Below the pieces are notes generated by a model. That model had not been told where the DNA came from. It saw only the letters and a list, made by a program, of their open reading frames with translations, and did no database searches. Below, one piece after another: positions 36,327-45,844 of a DNA stretch of 64,000 nucleotides. A program made the translations under genes and the position numbers. Numbering within the stretch: position 1 is the stretch's first letter; the number at the start of each line of letters is the position of its first letter. The DNA is from Pedobacter polaris (GTDB lineage: Bacteria; Bacteroidota; Bacteroidia; Sphingobacteriales; Sphingobacteriaceae). The DNA lies in contig NZ_SWBR01000002.1 of NCBI RefSeq assembly GCF_005116505.1, positions 314 through 64,313 of the forward strand. The letters run 5' to 3'.

Positions 36327-39300
36327 ATGAGAGTTTTTGCCCATGTAAACAATTTGTCAATTAAGGCAACCTTGAGGTACCTGTCTATTATTTTATTGAT
36401 AGGTGTTTCAGTTCAAGGTTATGCCCAATCCACACGTATACAAGGTAGCGTGGTGGACGAACAGAACCTGCCCGTGCCAGGAATAAGCATAAAGGTAAGG
36501 GGTACTACGCAAGGTACCACCACGGGTAGTGATGGAAAGTATGTGCTAACCCCGGCCGCAAATACTGGTATGCTTGAGTTTTCTTTCCTAGGTTACATCA
36601 CTCAAGAGAAAGCCTATAATGGTTCACAAACCATTGATGTAAAAATGGTTCCGGCTCAAAATAACCTAAATGAAATCGTAGTTGTAGGTTACGGAACCCA
36701 ACGAAGGCTTAGCGTTGTGGGTGCAGTAGATCAGATTACGAGTGCAGCTATTGAGGGGAAACCCGCTCCTAATCTTATCACAGCTTTGCAAGGTGTTTCT
36801 CCAAACCTAACCATCCAACAGCGTAGTAATGAACCAGGACAGCCTTTAAATATTAACATCAGGGGAGTGAGCACCATGGGTGACAATTCGCCACTGGTTG
36901 TTATTGACGGGCTAGTTGGTGGAGACATCAATTTGCTGAATCCTAATGATGTGGAGAGTATATCCGTATTGAAGGATGCTGGAGCTGCCGCAATCTACGG
37001 ATCTAGGTCTGCAAACGGCGTATTATTAATAACCACTAAAAAAGGAAGTAAAAATTCTAAAAGCCGTATTAATTACAATGGCTTAGTGGGTGTGCAAACG
37101 CCGAAGGTTTTCTGGGAGCCAGTAGCTGGTTACCAGAATGCAATTTTACGCAATGAAGCGAACGTAAATGCAGGCCAGCTACCTATTTATAGTCCAGAAC
37201 AAATCAGGAACTTCCAACAACAGGGAGACACAGAGTATTTCTTGGATGGGATTTTGAAAGATGCCCTACAGCAAAACCATAGCATCAGTCTTTCTGGTGG
37301 TTCAGAGAATTCATCTTATTTGGTCTCTGCCGGATTTTTGGACCAAAGAAGCAACTTGGTTGGTCAGAACTTTGGCCTGAAAAGGTACAATTTCCGTTTA
37401 AATATGACTAATGAATATGGACGTTTAAAGCTGACAAGCATCTTGGCCTACGCCAAATCTAACATTTTTGATCATTCGTCCAACACCTCTACATTGATCG
37501 TGGATGCAAGCCGTGTCCCTTTGTACTACAAACTCAAAGATGAGCAGGGCAGGTATTTAACTAACGATGTGTTAAGTGAGTTTAATCCTCTCGGCCAGTT
37601 AGAAGCTGGAGGATATCGCAAATACAACAACGACAACTTATTCGGAAACTTGAATGCAGAATTTAGGATTATAGACTTTTTAAAATTGAGAGGAGTTGTT
37701 GGTGGTACCTTAAACGCCAATCATCAGCATGCAAGAACACTGCGGGTAGACTACTTCCCAAGTGGTGTGTCGGGTGCAGATAGAAATACCAATGACGATA
37801 ATTTTAAGGATCTCCTGATCAATACCCAACTCTTGGCAGAGTTTAGTAAAACGTTTAACCAAAAACACATCGTCTCCGCGTTGGTGGGTGTTACGAACGA
37901 ATCGTATAAAAGTGAGAGCAATGCCATCTACCGCAAGTTCACCGATCCTGAGTTGGGTACTCCAGTTACAGAAACAATTATCGACCCCAATTCTGCAAAC
38001 AGTAACCAACGTACAAATGAGACCAGCTTAAATTCAATTTTAGGCCGCGCAAACTACTCCTATAATGATATCTATTATGGCGAGTTTAGTTTTAGGTTGG
38101 ATGCCTCGTCTAAATTCTCACAACAAAATAGGTCGGCATTCTTTCCATCTTTCTCTGTAGGTTACCGTATCAGCCAGGAGGCGTTTATGGAAAATTACAG
38201 GAATAAGATCGGTAATTTGAAAATTAGGGGCTCCTATGGAATCTTGGGTAATCAAAATGTTGGCAACTACCAATACCAAACGACCTACTTTTTTTATAAC
38301 AATGCCTACGGATTTAACAATACTGCCGTAAATGGAACGGGAATTAATTTTGCCAACAATAATTTACGTTGGGAAAAAGCAGCTACGCTTAACATAGGGG
38401 TGGATGCCTCATTCTTTAAAAATACGTTAACAGTTTCTTTAGATTATTTCAATAAAAAAACCAGCGATATCCTGATCCCACCAATCGTTCCTGGTGCTTT
38501 CGGTTCTGGTTTGCCAACTTACAATGCGGGCGAGATGAGAAATGAAGGTTGGGATGCCAGTATCAACTATAGAATAGATGGTAAAGTTTTAAAGCATACC
38601 ATTGGCCTTAACCTTGCCGATAGTAAAAACAAGGTGTTGAAAATTGATGGTGGTACTCAATTCAATAATTCAGATGAGATGACTTATATCACCCAGGTTG
38701 GCCTGCCATTTCATTCTTATGTTGGCCTCAAACGAGATGGTTATTTTCAGACACTTGAAGAAGCAGCCGTGGGTCCTAAGCCAGCAGGTTTAAATGTTGG
38801 CCCAGGCGACATTAGGTTTGTTGATGTGAACGGAGACAATGTGATTGATGACCGAGACAGGTATGTGCTGGGAAATCCATTTCCAAGATATACGTTCGGT
38901 ATTAATTACAACTTGCAGGTCAAAGGCTTCGATTTAGGTATCTTCATTCAAGGTGTGGGACGCAGGAGCGCTTTTGTGAGGGGAGAACTCATCGAGCCAT
39001 TCCACTTTAATTATGGCCAAACAGCTTACAAAAACAACTTGGATTACTGGACTCCTACCAATCCGAACGCAGCTTATCCGCGTCTATCTGCAAATGGAAG
39101 TGCGTCTAATACCAATAATTTCAGACGTGGCTCCGATCTGTACTTGTTTAACGCTGCTTATGCACGCCTTAAAAACGTTCAGCTGGGATATACCTTACCT
39201 ACAGCTACTTCAAAAAAGCTGGGAATGCAAAAATGTAGGGCTTATTTTTCTGGTACTAACCTGTTGACCTTGTCAAAGCTAGGTTTCTTGGATCCAGAGG

Positions 39301-39401
39301 CTACAGAGTTTAATAGCAATCTACAAAGTGGTGGAGCAAATAGTGGCAGGTCATATCCAACCCCAGTTTATATCGGATTTGGACTTGATGTAACTTTTTA
39401 A
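36327..39401 (+). CDS. SusC-like TonB-dependent receptor of the mannan locus
   Basis: 1,024 residues. Signal peptide to about residue 34 (Gly-Tyr-Ala-Gln), carboxypeptidase-regulatory-like domain (about 38-115), TonB box and plug start Asn-Glu-Ile-Val-Val-Val-Gly-Tyr-Gly-Thr-Gln, plug domain with Ala-Ala-Ala-Ile-Tyr-Gly-Ser-Arg-Ser-Ala-Asn-Gly-Val (about 225), then the barrel to a terminal Phe. It imports oligosaccharides across the outer membrane with the SusD lipoprotein encoded 10 bp downstream. The GH76 and GH92 genes in the operon point to alpha-mannan oligosaccharides. A consensus promoter lies about 180 bp upstream. Confidence 0.93.
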   Translation: MRVFAHVNNLSIKATLRYLSIILLIGVSVQGYAQSTRIQGSVVDEQNLPVPGISIKVRGTTQGTTTGSDGKYVLTPAANTGMLEFSFLGYITQEKAYNGSQTIDVKMVPAQNNLNEIVVVGYGTQRRLSVVGAVDQITSAAIEGKPAPNLITALQGVSPNLTIQQRSNEPGQPLNINIRGVSTMGDNSPLVVIDGLVGGDINLLNPNDVESISVLKDAGAAAIYGSRSANGVLLITTKKGSKNSKSRINYNGLVGVQTPKVFWEPVAGYQNAILRNEANVNAGQLPIYSPEQIRNFQQQGDTEYFLDGILKDALQQNHSISLSGGSENSSYLVSAGFLDQRSNLVGQNFGLKRYNFRLNMTNEYGRLKLTSILAYAKSNIFDHSSNTSTLIVDASRVPLYYKLKDEQGRYLTNDVLSEFNPLGQLEAGGYRKYNNDNLFGNLNAEFRIIDFLKLRGVVGGTLNANHQHARTLRVDYFPSGVSGADRNTNDDNFKDLLINTQLLAEFSKTFNQKHIVSALVGVTNESYKSESNAIYRKFTDPELGTPVTETIIDPNSANSNQRTNETSLNSILGRANYSYNDIYYGEFSFRLDASSKFSQQNRSAFFPSFSVGYRISQEAFMENYRNKIGNLKIRGSYGILGNQNVGNYQYQTTYFFYNNAYGFNNTAVNGTGINFANNNLRWEKAATLNIGVDASFFKNTLTVSLDYFNKKTSDILIPPIVPGAFGSGLPTYNAGEMRNEGWDASINYRIDGKVLKHTIGLNLADSKNKVLKIDGGTQFNNSDEMTYITQVGLPFHSYVGLKRDGYFQTLEEAAVGPKPAGLNVGPGDIRFVDVNGDNVIDDRDRYVLGNPFPRYTFGINYNLQVKGFDLGIFIQGVGRRSAFVRGELIEPFHFNYGQTAYKNNLDYWTPTNPNAAYPRLSANGSASNTNNFRRGSDLYLFNAAYARLKNVQLGYTLPTATSKKLGMQKCRAYFSGTNLLTLSKLGFLDPEATEFNSNLQSGGANSGRSYPTPVYIGFGLDVTF

Positions 39402-39411
39402 TTCGTGCAAT

Positions 39412-41031
39412 ATGAAAAATATAAAAATAATCAATAAAATCATGGTGCTTAGCACACTGTTTGTCGTTTTCGGTTGCAAGAAGCTAGATTTGGCACCAGT
39501 AAATACTTTTACAGACCTAAATTATTGGACAACGCCTGCAAAGGCGGCAAGTGTTTTGAATACTGCATACGCCCAAATGTTCGACAACAATAGCTTCTTC
39601 CTGAATGAAGCATTTTCAGATAATGCATATAATGGACGCGGCGATGCAGAAGGTGCAGCTTCGATTGCAGCAGGCACCTACGATCCATCACTTCAACGCT
39701 TTAAAGATGAATGGGGTCGCAGATATGGGGCCATAAAAACTGTCCATATCATATTAGAGAATATAGAAAAGGTTCCCAACATGGATCCTAATCTTCGTGA
39801 ACGAATGAAAGCTGAGGCTCGTTTCATTAGAGCATTCCAATTTTTTCAATTGACTACCTGGTTTGGAGATGTTCCTTTATTTCAAAAAGATTTAACAATC
39901 GAAGAATCCAAAACAATTTCTCGTTCATCTAGGTCGGAAGTATTGGCATTTGTTTTAAGTGAACTAGATGCAGTTTCAGCAATACTACCAGTATCTTATG
40001 CAGATGTAGACAAAGGTCGAATAACCAAAGGTGCTGCGCTGGGGATGAAAGCTCGTGTTTTGCTTTATGATAGCAGATGGCAGGAATTAGCAACCACTTG
40101 CGAACAGATCATGAGCGCAAATACATACAGTCTTTTTCCTTCGTATGAAGGGTTGTTTTTACCACAAAATGAAAACAATAGTGAAGTAATTTTTGATATG
40201 CAGTACGTACCCTTACTACGTACCTATAGTAATTTCTTCGATTATGCACCGATATCTGTAGGTGCCCGTTTGAACAATTTTGCACCAACCCAAGAACTGG
40301 TTGATAATTATGTGATGCTGAATGGTAAGGCCATTGGAGAAACTGGTTCGGGTTATGTAGAAGCTGATCCATATGTTAACAGGGATCCTCGTCTCTCAAA
40401 CACGGTGGTATACCATTTGTTCAAATGGAAAAAGCCTGATAACTCCCTGCAGACGATTTATATCAAACCAGGTTCTGATCCAAATCAAGCTACAAAGTTA
40501 GACGAGTATGCACCAGGTTCGGTAACATCTCCAACAGGCTATTATCTGCGCAAATATTATGATCCTAATTCAGCTAACAATTTCCAGTCGGGTCTGAATT
40601 TAATTCTGATCAGGTATGCAGACGTATTGCTCATGTATGCAGAGGCAAAAAATGAGCTTTCACAGTTAACTTCGGCTGTTTGGGACCAAACTATAAAACC
40701 ATTGCGCACAAGGGCTGGCTTTACAGATCCTGCAGCACTTAACTTTCCATCTTTGGCTCAAGGCCCGATGAGAACTTTGATTCGCAACGAGCGTAGAAGC
40801 GAATTGGCCATGGAAGGGCTGCGAATTTTTGACATTAGAAGATGGCGTACTGCTGAAACCGTTTTGAATGGCTTTGCCCATGGTGCGAAATTCGGTCCGC
40901 CTTCTATCGATAATGGTTACATCCGTGCCAACCAACGTGTGTTTGACCCGGCAAGGAATTACTTGTGGCCAATCCCTCGAGATGAGAGAGCGATTAACTC
41001 GAACCTTACACAAAATCCTGGATACAACTAA
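39412..41031 (+). CDS. SusD/RagB-like glycan-binding lipoprotein of the mannan locus
   Basis: 539 residues. A lipobox ends at Cys22 (Val-Phe-Gly-Cys), so it is a surface lipoprotein. SusD family traits are the early Leu-Asp-Leu-Ala-Pro-Val-Asn-Thr-Phe, the TPR-like helices (Ala-Glu-Ala-Arg-Phe-Ile-Arg-Ala-Phe-Gln), the Ile-Arg-Asn-Glu-Arg-Arg-Ser-Glu-Leu-Ala-Met-Glu-Gly motif near 465 and the Asp-Ile-Arg-Arg-Trp segment. It caps the SusC barrel and delivers glycan to it. It is 10 bp after susC and 23 bp before the SusE-like gene, in one operon. Confidence 0.93.
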   Translation: MKNIKIINKIMVLSTLFVVFGCKKLDLAPVNTFTDLNYWTTPAKAASVLNTAYAQMFDNNSFFLNEAFSDNAYNGRGDAEGAASIAAGTYDPSLQRFKDEWGRRYGAIKTVHIILENIEKVPNMDPNLRERMKAEARFIRAFQFFQLTTWFGDVPLFQKDLTIEESKTISRSSRSEVLAFVLSELDAVSAILPVSYADVDKGRITKGAALGMKARVLLYDSRWQELATTCEQIMSANTYSLFPSYEGLFLPQNENNSEVIFDMQYVPLLRTYSNFFDYAPISVGARLNNFAPTQELVDNYVMLNGKAIGETGSGYVEADPYVNRDPRLSNTVVYHLFKWKKPDNSLQTIYIKPGSDPNQATKLDEYAPGSVTSPTGYYLRKYYDPNSANNFQSGLNLILIRYADVLLMYAEAKNELSQLTSAVWDQTIKPLRTRAGFTDPAALNFPSLAQGPMRTLIRNERRSELAMEGLRIFDIRRWRTAETVLNGFAHGAKFGPPSIDNGYIRANQRVFDPARNYLWPIPRDERAINSNLTQNPGYN

Positions 41032-41054
41032 CGAAAAACTTAGCTATAAAAAAA

Positions 41055-42194
41055 ATGAAAAGAATTTACGGTAATATGTTGATGCTTATGGTAATAAGCT
41101 TAACTGGATTAACCTTTTCCTGCAAAAAGGACAAAGAAATTAATACGAATGTGGCACCAGTTGCTATCCTTTATGGGCCAGACAATAACAAGTACATTAA
41201 ACTGGACCCAAAAGCTGGAACCCAGGTATTTGAATGGCAACAAGCCCGTGCTGAAGACGGTGGATTAGTATTGTACGAAGTGGTTTTCGACAAGGAAACA
41301 GGTGATTTCTCAAATCCATTGTTCTCTATGGTTTCAGATGAAAAAGGGCAGCGTACTAAATTAACTATTTCAGACGCAGATTTAAATAAAATAGCCAACA
41401 AGGCTGGTATTCAAGCTTTGGGTAAGGGAAAATTGAAATGGACAGTTTGGGCATCAAAAGGGGTGAACGTGGTTAAAGAATCCGTATCAAGATTGATTGA
41501 GGTGGAGCGACCATTGGGATTTGCCGAAATACCTGCAGATTTATATTTAACGGGTACAGCAACAGAGGGTGGTGCTGATTTAGCCACTGCTTTGCGTTTC
41601 AAAAAAACTGGTGTGGCAAGCTTCGAAATTTATACCTCACTAAAGGCAGGAACTTATCGCTTTATGGGAGGTAACAGTGCAAATGCCAAAGCCTACTCAA
41701 TTGCCAATGGGAACTTGGTAGAGGGGGGAGAGGTAACAGTTACTGGAGCTACAAAAGTCTATCGAATTAGGCTAGATTTTGAGAATGTGGTAGCAACCTA
41801 TACGGAGATTACCTCAGTTGGCCTTTGGTTTGCTCCAAATAACAACATCATGCATGTTTTGCCGTATACGGGTGGAGGAATCTGGAAGATAGCCAATGCA
41901 CCAGTGGTCTTTAGGCAAGAGAGCTGGGGTAGGGACGAACGTTATAAATTTCGCTTAAGTACAGTTAATGCAGCGGGTACGCCTGGTGTCGAGAATTTTG
42001 GCAGTTCTAACAGAGACAACCAGCGCGCTGATGCAAATTCGCCAGCATCTTATTTTTACTTACTTCCAGTAGATAATAGTCAATGGGATAACACTTATAA
42101 ATTTGCTACTGCGGCCGACAATAAGAACTGCGATATTATTGTTAATTTCAGTTCTACAGTATCAAATTACACCCATTCGGTAACCGTTAAATAA
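41055..42194 (+). CDS. SusE-like surface lipoprotein
   Basis: 379 residues with a lipobox at Cys23 (Thr-Phe-Ser-Cys). The N-terminal Ig-like domain (about 35-145) has the SusE pattern of a strand ending in Phe-Glu-Trp followed by Tyr-Glu-Val-Val-Phe-Asp. The C-terminal half holds two SusE/F-type starch-binding-like domains (Asp-Leu-Tyr-Leu-Thr-Gly-Thr-Ala near 165; Leu-Trp-Phe-Ala-Pro near 257). Such proteins bind glycan at the surface and are not enzymes. Its place directly after SusD is the usual one. The glycan is inferred to be alpha-mannan from the enzymes that follow. Confidence 0.8.
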   Translation: MKRIYGNMLMLMVISLTGLTFSCKKDKEINTNVAPVAILYGPDNNKYIKLDPKAGTQVFEWQQARAEDGGLVLYEVVFDKETGDFSNPLFSMVSDEKGQRTKLTISDADLNKIANKAGIQALGKGKLKWTVWASKGVNVVKESVSRLIEVERPLGFAEIPADLYLTGTATEGGADLATALRFKKTGVASFEIYTSLKAGTYRFMGGNSANAKAYSIANGNLVEGGEVTVTGATKVYRIRLDFENVVATYTEITSVGLWFAPNNNIMHVLPYTGGGIWKIANAPVVFRQESWGRDERYKFRLSTVNAAGTPGVENFGSSNRDNQRADANSPASYFYLLPVDNSQWDNTYKFATAADNKNCDIIVNFSSTVSNYTHSVTVK

Positions 42195-42234
42195 TTAATA
42201 GCTTCATCACAAATGAAAACAAAATTATAAACAG

Positions 42235-43392
42235 ATGAAAAATACTAAAATAGGAATAGTGTTGTTTGGTGTTGCAAGCGCCATTACTTTGTTGAGTTCT
42301 TGTTTAAAAGACGAATCCTTCCCACTTTACCCGGGCAAGGAAGTGGTAACTGTAAACTACAACTGGAGTTTAACAGCAGATTCATTACAAGATAAACTTA
42401 CCAGCTCTTATCTATCGGCAAATGGCAAGTATTATAAAGCTGACAATGCTGGGAGCACGGTCTTCAACTATTGGCCAAATGCACACGTGATGGATGTGCT
42501 TAACGATGGCTTTGTGCGAACCAAAAATGACGTTTATAAACAAAGAATGGTGAGCTTGTTGGCTGGGATTAGGGAAACCAATGGCAATACTTTGTCGAAT
42601 AATTTTTATGACGACATGGAATGGCTATCTCTTTCCACTTTGAGGGCATATCAGACCACAGGTGATGTTAATTTTTTAAATGCAGCAAAGGTTTTGTGGA
42701 CAGACATCAAAACCGGGCGTAATAATATTCAGGGCGATGGGATTGCGTGGCGTAAAACCCAACTTTATTACAAGAACACACCTGCTAATGCGCCAGCAAT
42801 AATCTTTGCAGCCAGGCTATACCAATTGGAAAAAGATGCTGCAGATCTGCAGATTGCAAAAGAGCTTTACACCTGGTTGAAAGGAAAACTCATCGATCCT
42901 GCTTCAGGAATTGCATGGGATGGTGTTAATGCCAATCAAAATGGTGAGATAGATAAGAACTTATATACCTATAACCAAGGCGTTTTTGTTGGGGCCGGGC
43001 TAGAATTGTACAAGGCAACAGGAGAGATTGCGTATTTAAATGATGCTATGAGAACAGCGAACGCAACCATGAAGAACTTATCACTCTCTCCAGGTGGTTT
43101 ACTGAAAAATGAAGGTCAGGGCGATGGAGGATTATTTAAGGGAATTTTGGTGAGGTATTTTACCCTATTGGTACAAGAACCAGTACTTTATAAAACCGAT
43201 AAGGATGCACTGGTAACTTTCCTGAAATTCAATGCGCAAACATTGTATACACAGGGTATAGCAAGGCCTGCACTTAGCATCAATTCCGATTGGAAGAGCA
43301 AACCAAGTGCTAGTGCTGATTTAACCACCCAACTGAGCGGTATGATGATGCTCGAGGCTGCTAGTACACTGAATGCACTGAAATTATTTTAA
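42235..43392 (+). CDS. GH76 alpha-1,6-mannanase lipoprotein
   Basis: 385 residues with a lipobox at Cys23, so membrane-anchored and possibly on the cell surface. The alpha/alpha-barrel GH76 domain covers about 45-380. The catalytic Asp pair of the family is seen as Asp126-Asp127 in Phe-Tyr-Asp-Asp-Met-Glu-Trp. Other family segments are Asn-Tyr-Trp-Pro-Asn-Ala-His and Tyr-Asn-Gln-Gly-Val-Phe-Val-Gly-Ala-Gly. GH76 enzymes cut the alpha-1,6-mannose backbone of fungal mannan in endo fashion. In Bacteroides mannan loci a surface GH76 makes the oligosaccharides that SusC/D import, which fits this position. Confidence 0.88.
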   Translation: MKNTKIGIVLFGVASAITLLSSCLKDESFPLYPGKEVVTVNYNWSLTADSLQDKLTSSYLSANGKYYKADNAGSTVFNYWPNAHVMDVLNDGFVRTKNDVYKQRMVSLLAGIRETNGNTLSNNFYDDMEWLSLSTLRAYQTTGDVNFLNAAKVLWTDIKTGRNNIQGDGIAWRKTQLYYKNTPANAPAIIFAARLYQLEKDAADLQIAKELYTWLKGKLIDPASGIAWDGVNANQNGEIDKNLYTYNQGVFVGAGLELYKATGEIAYLNDAMRTANATMKNLSLSPGGLLKNEGQGDGGLFKGILVRYFTLLVQEPVLYKTDKDALVTFLKFNAQTLYTQGIARPALSINSDWKSKPSASADLTTQLSGMMMLEAASTLNALKLF

Positions 43393-43484
43393 ACCGTTTC
43401 CGCTTTGGGCAAATGCTGTTCCAAGTGGAACCACAATAGTCTCAAGTAATAATTAAAATTTACGCTACACCATTATCCAATCAA

Positions 43485-45710
43485 ATGACGAGCAAATTTA
43501 AATGCATACTAACTGTGGTCTTATTAGTGTTTGCTTCGGTTTCTGTTAGTAAAGCGCAGCAGACTAAGGGCTATGGGAAATATGTAAACACTTTTATAGG
43601 TACCGCTCCCCTTAATGATCCAAAAATTCTTGGCTATGAGCTGCCGAAAGGATGGAGGTCTTGGGCTGGGCTAACCTTCCCAGGCAGTTCGATGCCAAAT
43701 GCAATGGTACAATTAAGTCCTATAACAGAATATGGTTCTGGTGCAGGATATGAATATGAAGACGATATCATTTATGGTTTTGCCCATACAAATAAAGGGC
43801 ACTGGAATTTGTGCAACATTCCAATTATGCCCATATGGGAAGGAGGAATTGAAGCTGCTAAAGCTGCAATTGAAAATTCTAACAACACCATAGAAGGCAA
43901 GGGCCGCAATCCTAAGGAATTCGGTTCGAAATTTTCCCACAAGATGGAAAATGCTGCGCCAGGCTTTTACCAAGTATACCTTGAAAATTATAAAGTAAAA
44001 GTAAGTCTTACTTCTACTTTGAGAAGTGGATTTCACAGATACGAATTTGCCCACAATACTGGCAGGCAAATTATATTCGATCTGGGCAGGGCTAACAATA
44101 GGATTTCTAATTGGGAGATAGAACAAGTGGGCAAAAACGTATTGAAGGGAAGCCAGCTCCCTGGCGAACGCGTTTACTTTTATGCGATATTAAATACAGA
44201 CATTGTCTCGCTAGAAAAAACAGGTGAAGACAAAGCTGGTGGTTATGCTCGTGTGAAGTTATCAGCTACAAATAAAGGGGCTGTAGAAGTTAAGATAGGT
44301 CTTTCTTATGTAAGTACAGAAAATGCAAGGGAGAACTTGGAACAGGAAATTGGCCATAAAACATTTGAGTTGGTACGCCAAGAGGCTACACAGACATGGG
44401 ATGAGATTCTTTCTAAAATTGAGCTAAAAGGAGGCACGGAAAAACAAAAACAGCTGTTGTACTCTAGCTTATATCGCTCATTGCTTTGGCCTGCATTGCG
44501 TAGCGACATTAATGGAGAATACATAGATGCCAAAAGGAACCGCACCAAATCCACAGATTTTAATTACTATACAGAACCCTCACTTTGGGATACCTACCGT
44601 AATAAAGATGTGTTACTTGGCCTAATATCACCCAAAGTAGCACTTGATGTAATTAAGTCTATGAAAGATGTAGGGGATAAGACTGGTTTTATTCCAACTT
44701 TTTTTCATGGGGATCATGGCGCTTCTTCTATCGCAGGAGCTTACCTCAGGGGTATAGATAATTTTGATGTAAAGGGTACTTATGCTATTTTGTTAAGAAA
44801 TGCAAATGTATCACCAGGGGCACGTCCGCACTTGGCAGAATATATAACAAAGGGATTTATCTCCGATCCAGACATTCGCAATCCTGAGGTGGAAACAAAA
44901 GCAAAAGCAGGGGTTTCCAAAACTTTGGAGTATGCTTACGATGATTATTCTCTTGCGCAGATGGCTATAAAACTTGGCGATACAGCCAATTACAAGATAC
45001 TGATGGCGCGGTCTAAAAACTATAAAAATATGTTCGACCCAGCTACCAGATTTATGAGAGGAAAATTGGAAAATGGTGAGTGGATTAAACCTTTTGATCC
45101 TCAATATCCATATTATGAATATATGTACCGAGAGGCTAATGCATGGCAGGTGTCTTTTTTTGCACCACATGACATGAAGGGACTTATTGAATTATATGGT
45201 GGTCCTGCTGGTTTCGAATCCAAACTGGATTCTTTATTTACACTGCCATGGAACCCCAAGCATATCGCAAGAAACGTAGAGACCTTTATAGGGCAATACT
45301 GCCATGGCAATCAACCTGATCACGAAGCGCCATTTGCCTACACTTTTATTGGGAAACCTGAAAAAACACAAAAGGTACTGGACAATATCCTAAACAACCT
45401 CTATGGTATTGGTGATAAAGGCCTAGCGCTATCTGGAATGGATGATGCAGGCGAAATGTCGGCCTGGTATGTGCTTACTGCATTGGGCCTGTACACTTTT
45501 TCGGCAACCGACCCCGAGTACTTGGTCACAGCACCGCTCTTTGAGGAAGTGAAATGGAGCACAAGTAGTGGTAAAACTTTAACGATCAAGAAACCTGGAG
45601 GTGGAAGAGGAATCACCGCTATTAAAGTAGACGGCAAATTGATTAATGGTTATTTTATATCACACGATTTATTCAAGAACGGTGGTACGATAGAAGTGGT
45701 CACAAAATAA
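43485..45710 (+). CDS. GH92 exo-alpha-mannosidase
   Basis: 741 residues, with a Sec signal peptide cut near residue 24 (Ser-Lys-Ala-Gln), so periplasmic or soluble outside the membrane. The N-terminal beta-sandwich carries Tyr-Val-Asn-Thr-Phe-Ile-Gly and Gly-Ser-Ser-Met-Pro. The catalytic domain contains Glu550 in Glu-Ala-Asn-Ala-Trp-Gln (expected general acid), Gly-Asn-Gln-Pro-Asp-His-Glu (608-614) and Gly-Met-Asp-Asp-Ala-Gly-Glu-Met-Ser-Ala-Trp with Asp653/Asp654 (expected base). GH92 enzymes are Ca-dependent inverting exo-mannosidases. The His-Glu pair at 613-614 may favour alpha-1,2 linkages, but that is uncertain. Together with GH76 it removes side chains and degrades imported mannan fragments. 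Confidence 0.9.
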   Translation: MTSKFKCILTVVLLVFASVSVSKAQQTKGYGKYVNTFIGTAPLNDPKILGYELPKGWRSWAGLTFPGSSMPNAMVQLSPITEYGSGAGYEYEDDIIYGFAHTNKGHWNLCNIPIMPIWEGGIEAAKAAIENSNNTIEGKGRNPKEFGSKFSHKMENAAPGFYQVYLENYKVKVSLTSTLRSGFHRYEFAHNTGRQIIFDLGRANNRISNWEIEQVGKNVLKGSQLPGERVYFYAILNTDIVSLEKTGEDKAGGYARVKLSATNKGAVEVKIGLSYVSTENARENLEQEIGHKTFELVRQEATQTWDEILSKIELKGGTEKQKQLLYSSLYRSLLWPALRSDINGEYIDAKRNRTKSTDFNYYTEPSLWDTYRNKDVLLGLISPKVALDVIKSMKDVGDKTGFIPTFFHGDHGASSIAGAYLRGIDNFDVKGTYAILLRNANVSPGARPHLAEYITKGFISDPDIRNPEVETKAKAGVSKTLEYAYDDYSLAQMAIKLGDTANYKILMARSKNYKNMFDPATRFMRGKLENGEWIKPFDPQYPYYEYMYREANAWQVSFFAPHDMKGLIELYGGPAGFESKLDSLFTLPWNPKHIARNVETFIGQYCHGNQPDHEAPFAYTFIGKPEKTQKVLDNILNNLYGIGDKGLALSGMDDAGEMSAWYVLTALGLYTFSATDPEYLVTAPLFEEVKWSTSSGKTLTIKKPGGGRGITAIKVDGKLINGYFISHDLFKNGGTIEVVTK

Positions 45711-45749
45711 GGTCTTGAGCATTTGTAAAATGGAGTTGCTTTGAGGTGT

Positions 45750-45817
45750 GTTTCAACAGCATCAAATAAGTTTATACTTTTATTATATACCATAGAACCA
45801 AGAGTATTTCTTTTTGA
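45750..45817 (+). pseudogene. Decayed fragment of a porP/sprF gene
   Basis: About 68 bp after the GH92 gene match 35668-35738 inside the PorP/SprF gene (GCATCAAATAA, TATATACCATAG, ACCAAGAG and ATTTCTTTT blocks in the same order and strand) at roughly 80 percent identity with a 2-3 bp length difference. The flanks do not align. It is too short and broken to encode anything. Confidence 0.55.
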
Positions 45818-45844
45818 ATTTATATGGTTTCGTTTATCTTTTGG

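Noticed and set aside
45306..45332. Gln610 in Gly-Asn-Gln-Pro of the GH92 enzyme read as loss of the catalytic acid (mannose-phosphate specificity)
   Set aside because: By spacing to the Asp base motif, the general acid of GH92 corresponds to Glu550 in Glu-Ala-Asn-Ala-Trp-Gln, which is intact. The usual Glu of Gly-Asn-Glu-Pro is a different residue, so no phosphomannan activity is claimed.
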